The notes under the pieces are model-generated. The model saw only the letters and a program-made list of their open reading frames with translations, was not told the DNA's origin and did no database searches. Below, in pieces: positions 1-6,147 of a stretch of 64,000 bases of DNA. Numbering within the stretch: position 1 is the first letter of the stretch; every line of letters begins with the position of its first letter. A program made the position numbers and the translations under genes. This stretch comes from Gammaproteobacteria bacterium. Its GTDB lineage: Bacteria > Pseudomonadota > Gammaproteobacteria > Pseudomonadales > Pseudohongiellaceae. The stretch covers positions 1 through 64,000 of the forward strand of contig JAQWQD010000033.1 of the NCBI GenBank assembly GCA_029244985.1, given 5' to 3'.

Positions 1-72
1 AATTGGTAGACGCGCTAGATTTAGGTTCTAGTATCGCAAGGTGTGAGAGTTCAAGTCTCTCCGTCCGCACCA
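1..72 (+). tRNA. tRNA-Leu (UAG), 5' end cut by window edge
   Basis: This is the 3' part of a leucine tRNA. It shows the D-loop GGTAGAC, an anticodon stem-loop with loop ATTTAGG (anticodon TAG), the long variable arm typical of tRNA-Leu, the T-loop GTTCAAGTC and an encoded CCA at 70-72. The acceptor 3' strand GTCCGCA implies a 5' strand TGCGGAC just outside the window. The last 18 bases (55-72) are repeated downstream at 2219-2236, so the gene serves as an integration target. Confidence 0.93.
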
Positions 73-145
73 TTCACTCCAGTAAGTCTCTGAAATCCCT
101 GAAGTCTCTCCAGAACAGGGGTCAAAGTAGACAATGGGGTAGACA
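55..145. repeat. Direct repeat copy 1: tRNA 3' end core plus left arm
   Basis: About 91 bp match 2219-2309 with only a few differences visible by eye (for example at 109, 121 and 138). The first 18 bases are the tRNA 3' end; the rest is outside the tRNA. An inverted pair CCCTG (97-101) and CAGGG (116-120) lies inside it, followed by two GTAGACA heptamers at 127-133 and 139-145. Weaker similarity continues to about 161. Confidence 0.88.
127..145 (+). promoter_or_regulatory. Paired GTAGACA heptamers, left arm of cassette A
   Basis: Two GTAGACA words start at 127 and 139, that is 12 bp apart. The same arrangement recurs at 2110/2122 near the right end of this cassette and, with one changed base, at 2291/2303 in the left arm of the next cassette. 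Same-strand heptamer pairs flanking a tRNA core resemble arm-type recombinase binding sites, but that role is inferred. Confidence 0.45.
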
Positions 146-198
146 CAAAAGCATCCCCAATATACTTATCAAAAAAATCCTTTGGTGGTGGACTGGGT

Positions 199-204
199 TA
201 TAAT
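199..204 (+). promoter_or_regulatory. Possible -10 box for the cassette A gene
   Basis: A perfect TATAAT sits 156 bp before the chosen start of the cassette gene. No good -35 element is visible at 16-18 bp, so this is only a candidate promoter. Confidence 0.3.
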
Positions 205-359
205 ACTTAATTGAATTAATTGAGTCTGGAAAGTTATTAGCTCCTGACTCAGGCTATGACCTTCTCCGGGCGAGCCATCTTCTAAAGCTAACCACTTGAA
301 AGACTTCTATAACTTCAGAGCCTTTGGAGCCAGTGGTGACCAAACGGTTGACTAAATTA

Positions 360-1982
360 ATGAAAAATAGAATTTTTTTCCTGCTTGCTTTCGTGTTCAG
401 TTTCGCAACTTCCATAGTTGAGGCTCTTGATGCGCATGTAGTAATGGTGCGCGCTGTGAGCGTTCCAGATGAGTGGACGCCGTTTCAGAAAACTGGTGGT
501 TGGGATGGGGCTGTGAAAATAAAGGAATCTGAATTTGCCAAATATTATGAGATCGTGATCTGGGAAGGTATTAAAGCGATCCACTTATATGCATTTACTG
601 ATTATTATAATGAATATAATAACCCTAACCGCGATCCTAACTGGGATGACTGGGAGTATCGCGAAACCTTTCTTGTTGAAAAGGTAGAGAATATCCCCGA
701 CGGGGGTACTCCTGAAGAAAATGGCGCCCGTAGTTTATATTTAAAAAACGCAATAGTTGGCTTTGTGGAAACTATTGCTGAGAAACATCCTCATTCCGAG
801 TACTCGTTTACTTACAATGGTCATGGCGCTCCAGGAGGGGCAAGTTTTGAACTTCAAATTTCGCCTCAACATACTTATGACCTATTTAGGTCTTGGAAAA
901 ATTTGATTGGGAAAAATTTAGCCTTTGTAGATATGGGCGGTCCTTGCAATAAAGGAGGATTTTCTGACCTAGCAACTTTTTGCCCATTTACTGATTACTA
1001 CATTGCAAGTGATTTGCCTAATGGTGGATACCAGGATGACAATTGGACATATGAAAAATACCTAGCTACTGATATTGATACGCAGTGGCACACTATTTTC
1101 GAGAACAGTGACTCAATGCTGGATGCGTTAAAAAAACGCATCGATTTAAAGCGGCAAAGTTATCTCGATGCAATAAATAACATGACCGAAAATAAAATAG
1201 AACAAGCTAACTACCTTTACTCGTGCCCCGCATTTAACACGTTTAGCCCATTATATCTTCGACAGGTTGAAGAGTCTTTTGACCCAGCTGGCGATCGCGC
1301 CTCCATTTTTAGTTCGCTTTACTATGGTGAAGATGGAAACAGCGGTGCACTACCAGAAAATCTTAATTGGGATCTGCGGCAATCGGTTGTTGCTTCAGGA
1401 AATCAGGAACTTCTCGAGGCATTGGAAAATGTCATTGTTTATCAGGCAGACAATAGAGACTTTTTCGAATGGGAGGTGAATGCGTCCGGTTTAGCAACGC
1501 CCAATTCACTTTTTAGGTATGGAGACGCAATAGATCTAGATTTAAACAATGGGCTACCCGTACCTGGCGGATGGCCTTCACCTTATAATGGAATAACACC
1601 AGACTCATCTCTCGGACTAGCCTCTAATAATATAGGTGTTTTTAATACTACCGATTCAACAATCTATGCTTGTTTAAAAGTATTTACAAATGGGTTAGAA
1701 AGTTCGGCAAATGGTATTAGTGAGTTCGATATAGGGTTGGAGGTAGTATCGCTTTCAGAAGCGACAGTTCAAATAATTAAATACAGAGAGTTTAATGCCA
1801 ACGGTGCAAGTAACGAAAATGGCGAGCCACCTCATTGTAGCGGTAAGTTTGAAACTACTACTGGGGTATATACGGACATTATGCAGACTGGAACGAGTGT
1901 TTTGGATACTACATGGAGTCTAATTGACCCCGCAAGTATGATTCTTAAGCTAGATGGCTATAAAGAATTAACTGCGAACTAG
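360..1982 (+). CDS. Secreted clostripain/caspase-fold peptidase-like protein
   Basis: A 540-residue protein with a clear signal peptide (MKNRIFFLLAF... through about residue 22), so it is exported. The ATG at 360 was chosen over an upstream TTG at 324 because the signal peptide begins there. Two motifs suggest a clan CD cysteine peptidase fold like clostripain (C11): YNGHG with His155, and DMGGPC with Cys196, followed by a segment (YYIASDLPNGGY) resembling the one after the catalytic Cys in that family. The spacing of about 40 residues fits the His-Cys spacing of the clan. The usual Asp-x-Cys context is altered, so activity is uncertain. The C-terminal half (about 280-540) has no fold I recognise. 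It is the only gene of cassette A and is probably cargo. Confidence 0.6.
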   Translation: MKNRIFFLLAFVFSFATSIVEALDAHVVMVRAVSVPDEWTPFQKTGGWDGAVKIKESEFAKYYEIVIWEGIKAIHLYAFTDYYNEYNNPNRDPNWDDWEYRETFLVEKVENIPDGGTPEENGARSLYLKNAIVGFVETIAEKHPHSEYSFTYNGHGAPGGASFELQISPQHTYDLFRSWKNLIGKNLAFVDMGGPCNKGGFSDLATFCPFTDYYIASDLPNGGYQDDNWTYEKYLATDIDTQWHTIFENSDSMLDALKKRIDLKRQSYLDAINNMTENKIEQANYLYSCPAFNTFSPLYLRQVEESFDPAGDRASIFSSLYYGEDGNSGALPENLNWDLRQSVVASGNQELLEALENVIVYQADNRDFFEWEVNASGLATPNSLFRYGDAIDLDLNNGLPVPGGWPSPYNGITPDSSLGLASNNIGVFNTTDSTIYACLKVFTNGLESSANGISEFDIGLEVVSLSEATVQIIKYREFNANGASNENGEPPHCSGKFETTTGVYTDIMQTGTSVLDTTWSLIDPASMILKLDGYKELTAN

Positions 1983-2013
1983 TTTCCACCCAAAACCTCT
2001 AAAAACTGTAGAG

Positions 2014-2034
2014 CCTCTGGTATATATACAGAGG
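2014..2034 (+). terminator. Hairpin after the cassette A gene
   Basis: CCTCTG (2014-2019) and CAGAGG (2029-2034) form a 6-bp stem with an AT-rich 9-base loop 32 bp after the stop codon. There is no T-tract, so it is at best a weak intrinsic terminator. Confidence 0.35.
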
Positions 2035-2109
2035 GGGTGGCATGGGCTTCTGCCTAGACCCTCCGCAATGAGTCTTTAAGAAACTATAAGGACTTTAAAG
2101 ATCTCTAGA

Positions 2110-2128
2110 GTAGACATCCGGGTAGACA
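2110..2128 (+). promoter_or_regulatory. Paired GTAGACA heptamers near the right end of cassette A
   Basis: GTAGACA occurs at 2110-2116 and again at 2122-2128, with the same 12-bp step and orientation as in the left arm. It lies just outside the right-arm repeat. A matching pair is not seen near the right end of cassette B. Confidence 0.45.
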
Positions 2129-2133
2129 TTTTG

Positions 2134-2160
2134 AGTCCCTTGACAGTGAACTCAGGGACT
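2134..2160. repeat. 7-bp inverted repeat at the right arm of cassette A
   Basis: AGTCCCT (2134-2140) and AGGGACT (2154-2160) are perfect inverted copies around a 13-base loop. They abut the right-arm repeat. They could be a recombinase or accessory-factor site, or a transcription stop for the cassette. Confidence 0.4.
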
Positions 2161-2236
2161 GTAAAGCTAAGAAATACGCGGGATTACAGAACTGCTGGGT
2201 CTTATGTAAGGAACGGATGTCTCTCCGTCCGCACCA
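2148..2236. repeat. Right arm plus core, copy 1
   Basis: About 89 bp ending in the tRNA 3' core and CCA. The copy at 2467-2556 matches it at roughly nine positions in ten by eye, with one single-base gap. The arm is not tRNA sequence: its 5' end does not pair with the acceptor strand, so it is not simply a decayed tRNA gene. A short CGGA/TCCG stem sits across the arm-core junction in both copies. Confidence 0.8.
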
Positions 2237-2309
2237 TTCACTCCAGTAAGTCTCTGAAATCCCTGAAGTCTCCCCAGAACAGGGTTCAAAGTAGACAATG
2301 GGATAGACA
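2219..2309. repeat. Direct repeat copy 2: core plus left arm of cassette B
   Basis: Second copy of 55-145, at a constant offset of 2164 bp. It includes the 18-base tRNA end and the left arm with heptamers GTAGACA (2291-2297) and ATAGACA (2303-2309), again stepped by 12 bp. Confidence 0.88.
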
Positions 2310-2556
2310 AAAAGTACCCTCAATGACGAGAAGCTATAGCATGCTCTCAATGGTTTCACGAGAAGAGCGCGCAATACTGTCACGTTGATTCACAGTCAAA
2401 CATACTAGCCGGGGAATATTGGAACCGATCACCTTCTCTTGTTCACAGATTATTCTCTCACCTGGAGAACTAAAGGATTGTAAAGCTAAGAAATATGCAG
2501 GATTACAGAACTGCTTGGTCTTAGGTAAAGGAGCGGATTACTCTCCGTCCGCGCCA
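2237..2556 (+). mobile_element. Empty cassette B, 320 bp
   Basis: A second unit has the same left arm (2237-2309) and right arm (2467-2540) as cassette A but only about 160 bp between them, and no credible gene. It ends in a diverged core (CTCTCCGTCCGCGCCA, 2541-2556) with G in place of the A before CCA. It may be a deleted element, or the minimal form that keeps only the ends. Confidence 0.55.
2467..2556. repeat. Right arm plus core, copy 2
   Basis: Partner of 2148-2236. The core copy here differs from the tRNA end at the discriminator base and is the most distal copy, so it may mark the original chromosome-side junction of the array. Confidence 0.8.
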
Positions 2557-2641
2557 AATCAGTATTTCATACCGTCTAATAAGATCCTATAAGCTCCTAG
2601 ATAGGGTGGTTATAAGAACTTAAACTAAGGGTAAAGAAATT

Positions 2642-2851
2642 ATGAGTGAAAATAATGACGTAGTAACTACGGGGAATTGGATCATCACGTATCTAATTAT
2701 GTGTATTCCGTTAATTAATATTATTATGTTATTTGTATGGGCTTTTGGTGGCGGGGCTCAAGCTTCAAAAGCAAATTGGGCTAAAGCTTCGTTAATATGG
2801 ATTGTAATATCTATTATTTTGGCCATTTTATTAATGGCTTCAGTTTTATGA
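2642..2851 (+). CDS. Small two-helix membrane protein, unknown function
   Basis: A 69-residue protein with two hydrophobic segments (about residues 13-34 and 46-67) separated by a short polar loop with GGGAQASKANWAKA. The W-A-x-G/N-K-A-N-W-A-K-A pattern recurs in small membrane proteins of many bacteria, but I know no assigned function. The start is the first ATG after GGGTAAAGAAATT. It is the first gene after the tRNA-Leu cassette array and is followed 54 bp later by another small membrane protein, so the three small genes up to 3508 may be one transcript. Confidence 0.7.
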   Translation: MSENNDVVTTGNWIITYLIMCIPLINIIMLFVWAFGGGAQASKANWAKASLIWIVISIILAILLMASVL

Positions 2852-2905
2852 TTTTGGTTTCTAATTTGAAGTTTTGTTTAAAGATTCATAACAGAGGATA
2901 GATTA

Positions 2906-3148
2906 ATGATTGAAAGACTAGCTTTAGTACTTCACTGGGTAGGATTTATTTGCCTATCGTTTGCTGTCGTCTTTGGAGTGATTCTTCAGTCACTTACTAA
3001 TACAGCATTCTATTCATTATTATTGATAGCAGCAGGAGCCTGGCCTATTCAGTTTATTCTCACTGGCGACAAATCCATCTTTCCTTGGCAAATGAAATAC
3101 TCCTGGACGCTGCAAAAAGGGATACACGCTTCAGGAGATGAGAATTAG
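2906..3148 (+). CDS. Small membrane protein, unknown function
   Basis: An 80-residue protein with two hydrophobic stretches (about residues 8-30 and 34-52) and a polar tail with several aromatic residues. The start is supported by AGAGGA about 9 bases upstream. Its stop is 3 bp before the next start, so the two are very likely co-transcribed. I do not recognise the family. Confidence 0.65.
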   Translation: MIERLALVLHWVGFICLSFAVVFGVILQSLTNTAFYSLLLIAAGAWPIQFILTGDKSIFPWQMKYSWTLQKGIHASGDEN

Positions 3149-3151
3149 GCT

Positions 3152-3508
3152 ATGAAGAAATTGTTAATAATATTAACTATTTTTTTACTGCCATTTCAGT
3201 CTCAAGCCTCAGGAATTTATGATGGAATATGGCAGTTTCCTGCGGGTATCTTTGCCACGGTAAATCAGAATGGGAGCTCTTTAGCTGTAATAATTCTGCA
3301 GAACACAATCTGGGAAGCTCAATTAGGAACCCTTGTGGGAAATAGAGCTACAATAGCTACTGTCTACGGATATGTGTCGGCGACTATAGAAATAGTTTTC
3401 AATTCACCTACTTCGGCAGCAGTCACTATTATTAGCTGCATAAATGGACCAACAGAGGCGTGCCTGTTTCCTGCAGGAACTCAGCTTATTGGCACTAAGA
3501 TTTTCTAG
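3152..3508 (+). CDS. Small secreted protein, unknown function
   Basis: A 118-residue protein with an N-terminal signal peptide (lysines then a hydrophobic run to about residue 17, likely cleaved near QASG). The mature part is rich in Val, Thr and Ile and looks all-beta, with two cysteines (in the CINGPTEAC region) that could form a disulfide. It follows the preceding membrane protein gene by 3 bp. No family was recognised. Confidence 0.6.
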   Translation: MKKLLIILTIFLLPFQSQASGIYDGIWQFPAGIFATVNQNGSSLAVIILQNTIWEAQLGTLVGNRATIATVYGYVSATIEIVFNSPTSAAVTIISCINGPTEACLFPAGTQLIGTKIF

Positions 3509-3651
3509 CAATTTTTCAATTTTTAGATTCTAAGTGTTTGCTCTAGCCTATCTTCTTGGTATGCACGCACTGGTTATCTCTATGACTTTTTAACTAGTGC
3601 AGAACTGCCAGCTGGTTGCTCATCATTCTCGAACTACGTTATCCTGATTTT

Positions 3652-4401
3652 ATGAAAGATCTTTTTAAACAACGAGGCAAGCAGAGCGACAAACGGCAAT
3701 TGTCCAAGAAAAATTCTGACATAGATAAAGTATCCAGCAAAAATGATGTACAGAGTTTTCTTTCCAAGGTGGCAGCCATGCCGCAAACCGGAGGAGATGC
3801 TCGGCTGTTATTTTCCCTTGATGCTACTGCGAGTCGTGAAGCAACTTGGGACGTAGCAAGTCAGCTTCAGACTGAAATGTTTTTGAGTAGTCAGGCATTG
3901 GGCGGAATAAATGTGCAACTTTGTTATTTTCGCGGGTTTGGTGAATTTTTTAGCAGCGACTGGCAAACCAATGCTGATGAGCTGGTTCGAATCATGTCCC
4001 GTATTCACTGTCAGGCTGGTGCTACTCAGATTGAGCGTGTTCTCAGGCATGCTATTCAGGAAAATGAAGTAAAAACAATAAAATGTGTTGTGTATATCGG
4101 TGATGCGATGGAAGAGAACATAGATATGCTTGCACAATTAGCTGGTAAACTCGGTCTCTTGAAAATTCCAGTATTTATGTTTCAAGAAAGGGGAGACCCT
4201 GTTGCGAGAAATGCTTTTATAGAATTAAGCAGGCTTTCGGGAGGTGCGTATTTTCAGTTCGATAGAGCCAGCGCAGAACAATTGAAAGACTTATTAAAAG
4301 CGGTTGCTATTTATACTGCTGGAGGCCTGAAAGCCTTAAAAGATTTTAGTAAATCTTCTTCCAAGAACGTAAAATTACTGGAACAACAGTTAAAATATTA
4401 A
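3652..4401 (+). CDS. VWA-domain protein
   Basis: A 249-residue cytoplasmic protein. After a basic N-terminal region of about 45 residues there is one von Willebrand factor A domain with a metal site: FSLDATAS (D-x-T-x-S form of the D-x-S-x-S motif), a downstream GATQIE threonine and the VVYIGDAMEE aspartate. Such domains bind partner proteins through a divalent metal. The ATG at 3652 was chosen rather than an upstream TTG at 3616 that has no ribosome site. It lies 54 bp before a membrane J-domain gene in the same direction, suggesting a joint role in handling protein complexes, but the partner is unknown. Confidence 0.75.
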   Translation: MKDLFKQRGKQSDKRQLSKKNSDIDKVSSKNDVQSFLSKVAAMPQTGGDARLLFSLDATASREATWDVASQLQTEMFLSSQALGGINVQLCYFRGFGEFFSSDWQTNADELVRIMSRIHCQAGATQIERVLRHAIQENEVKTIKCVVYIGDAMEENIDMLAQLAGKLGLLKIPVFMFQERGDPVARNAFIELSRLSGGAYFQFDRASAEQLKDLLKAVAIYTAGGLKALKDFSKSSSKNVKLLEQQLKY

Positions 4402-4455
4402 CCAAAATTTTCAGCTACTATTTTATGGCAAAGCCCTTGTTGCTAAACTAAGCAA

Positions 4456-5211
4456 ATGATCACCCGCCTTTTAGCACTGCTGGTCTTGCCTGTTCTTGCT
4501 TACTTCGCAGTTAAATCCATTAGTGCGCGCTATAATTTTACAACGCGCCAATCTCGTATTTTATTTTTTATCGTTGCAGCATTGCTAGTCATAGCGGTAC
4601 TTATATTGCTTGGACGGTTGCCGGTCGGGTTTATTTTCGCACCATTGGGGGCGGCCTTTGCTTTTGTCCTCAGATTTCTACCCACTCTGCTTCGTCTATT
4701 ACCCATGTGGCAATTATTTAGAAGCCGCACTGTCTCTGCGAGGCCTAAGCAAGAAGGTCAGACTTCAACAATACGTACCGAATACCTTGCAATGGAACTT
4801 GAGCATGACTCCGGTGATATGGACGGTAAGGTATTGAAGGGAGAATATAGCGATAGCTTACTTTCAAGTTTGTCGCTGGAACAACTATTGAGGTTACACA
4901 GTGAATGTGTTGTGGATAATGATTCTCGTCAAGTCCTAGAAGCTTATATTGAGAGGCAACATGCGGATTGGCGTGAGCATGCTGAGCATGCTAACCCGCA
5001 TAGCGGGGACTCTCTAACGGTTGATGAAAGTACAATGAACCGCTCATTGGCTATGGAAATACTGGGTTTAGTAGATCTGACGAGTAAAGAAGAAGTGACT
5101 AAAGCTCACCGGCAACTGATGCAAAAGTTGCATCCCGACAGAGGTGGTTCTGATTACCTTGCAAAGAAAATAAACGCAGCTAAGGACTATCTTTTAGACG
5201 AACTGCAATAA
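4456..5211 (+). CDS. Membrane-anchored J-domain protein
   Basis: A 251-residue protein with an N-terminal hydrophobic region of two or three helices (about residues 3-20, 32-52 and 55-85), a polar linker, and a C-terminal J-domain with the HPD motif at residues 226-228 followed by RGGSDYLAKKINAAKDYL. This layout resembles TIM14/Pam18-type J-proteins, which recruit an Hsp70 to a membrane site, rather than DnaJ: there is no G/F region and no zinc domain. The gene ends one base before the stop of the convergent enoyl-CoA hydratase gene. It probably works with the VWA protein upstream. Confidence 0.82.
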   Translation: MITRLLALLVLPVLAYFAVKSISARYNFTTRQSRILFFIVAALLVIAVLILLGRLPVGFIFAPLGAAFAFVLRFLPTLLRLLPMWQLFRSRTVSARPKQEGQTSTIRTEYLAMELEHDSGDMDGKVLKGEYSDSLLSSLSLEQLLRLHSECVVDNDSRQVLEAYIERQHADWREHAEHANPHSGDSLTVDESTMNRSLAMEILGLVDLTSKEEVTKAHRQLMQKLHPDRGGSDYLAKKINAAKDYLLDELQ

Positions 5212-5212
5212 A

Positions 5213-5986
5213 CTAGCCCGCTTTTTTTCTGTCCAAGAATGCTTTTACAATTGCTTGTGATTCTGGCGATTGCACTAGCTTACCGAATACTTCTAATTCT
5301 AAATTGATTGTTTCGGGCAGTATTTTTTGCAATCCTTGTTTCAAAAGCTGTTTACTATCTTGTACTGCTTGTGGAGGTAGATTGGCTAGCTCATGAGATT
5401 TCTCTAGCGCATAGTCCTGAAATTTATCTTGCGGTAAAAGTTCTGTAACTATTCCATATTTTAGTGCTTTGGCAGAACTGAAACGATCTCCTAAAAGGAT
5501 TAATTCAGCAGCTCGTTGATAGCCAATCTGTCGTGGCAACAAATAACTAGAGCCAGCTTCAGGGCTGACGCCAAGCCTGGTAAATGGCATTTGCAAATAG
5601 CATTCTTCTGACGCGTAAATCAGATCACAGTGAAATAACATCGTTGTACCAATTCCGATAGCTAAACCGCTTGCAGCAGCAATAATTGGTTTTCGAGTGC
5701 CTAGCAGTGCACGCATGAAATAGGCAGAAGGTCTTTCGCTTGTTTTAGTGGATTCGCTATCATTTACAAATCCGCTGACATCATTGCCACTGGTAAAACA
5801 ATCTTCGAGCCCCTTGATTAAGATCACGTTGACCGATGTGTCTGTATCCGCTTGCTTTAAACCATCCCCTAAGGCGCGATACATAGATGGAAGTAGTGCG
5901 TTCTTTTTTTCTGGTCTATGAATTTGAATAACAAAAACTTTGCCATCAATACTGTATCTAATGTTGAGATCTTGAGAATCAATCAT
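5213..5986 (-). CDS. Enoyl-CoA hydratase/isomerase family protein
   Basis: A 257-residue crotonase-fold enzyme. The N-terminal FVIQIHRPEKKNAL segment, the oxyanion-hole region (ITSGND-like FTSGNDVSGF and ASGLAIGIG) and a Glu in SPEAGSS fit the hydratase/isomerase superfamily, which acts on acyl-CoA thioesters, mostly in fatty-acid or amino-acid degradation. The second catalytic Glu of classical hydratases is replaced in the ASGLAIG region, which points more to the isomerase (delta3-delta2 enoyl-CoA) side. It is transcribed alone, divergently from the carrier gene at 6148. Confidence 0.82.
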   Translation of the reverse strand: MIDSQDLNIRYSIDGKVFVIQIHRPEKKNALLPSMYRALGDGLKQADTDTSVNVILIKGLEDCFTSGNDVSGFVNDSESTKTSERPSAYFMRALLGTRKPIIAAASGLAIGIGTTMLFHCDLIYASEECYLQMPFTRLGVSPEAGSSYLLPRQIGYQRAAELILLGDRFSSAKALKYGIVTELLPQDKFQDYALEKSHELANLPPQAVQDSKQLLKQGLQKILPETINLELEVFGKLVQSPESQAIVKAFLDRKKAG

Positions 5987-6147
5987 TATTTTTTCCCTAC
6001 CTTTCTATTTAACAACTTCCAGTGACTTTTAGGCACGTATTTTCATTCTAGTGGATAAACTTATCGAAGTAGAGTAAAAAGCATTGGGTGTTTTCCTGGA
6101 TTTTGACCTGTGGTCAGTTTTATAAATCAATTTGTAGAATTCAAGCT

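Larger units (their letters stand above)
73..2236 (+). mobile_element. Integrative cassette A at tRNA-Leu, no integrase
   Basis: A 2164-bp unit lies between the tRNA CCA end and a second copy of the tRNA 3' end (2219-2236). Its left arm (73-145) is repeated at the left of the next unit, and its right arm (about 2148-2218) is repeated at the right of the next unit. It carries one long gene (360-1982) and no recognisable recombinase, so it looks like a non-autonomous or satellite element mobilised in trans, or a remnant. The boundaries are read directly from the repeats; the mobility is inferred. A simple tandem duplication followed by deletion could also produce this pattern. Confidence 0.65.

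Noticed and set aside
2105-2388. Plus- and minus-strand ORFs of 85-92 codons over the cassette junction
   Set aside because: They run across the duplicated tRNA end and arms on both strands; the reading frames come from the repeats, not from a gene.
3361-3367. Reverse-complement GTAGACA heptamer outside the cassette array
   Set aside because: It is single, on the other strand, inside a coding region and without a partner at 12 bp, so it is a chance occurrence.
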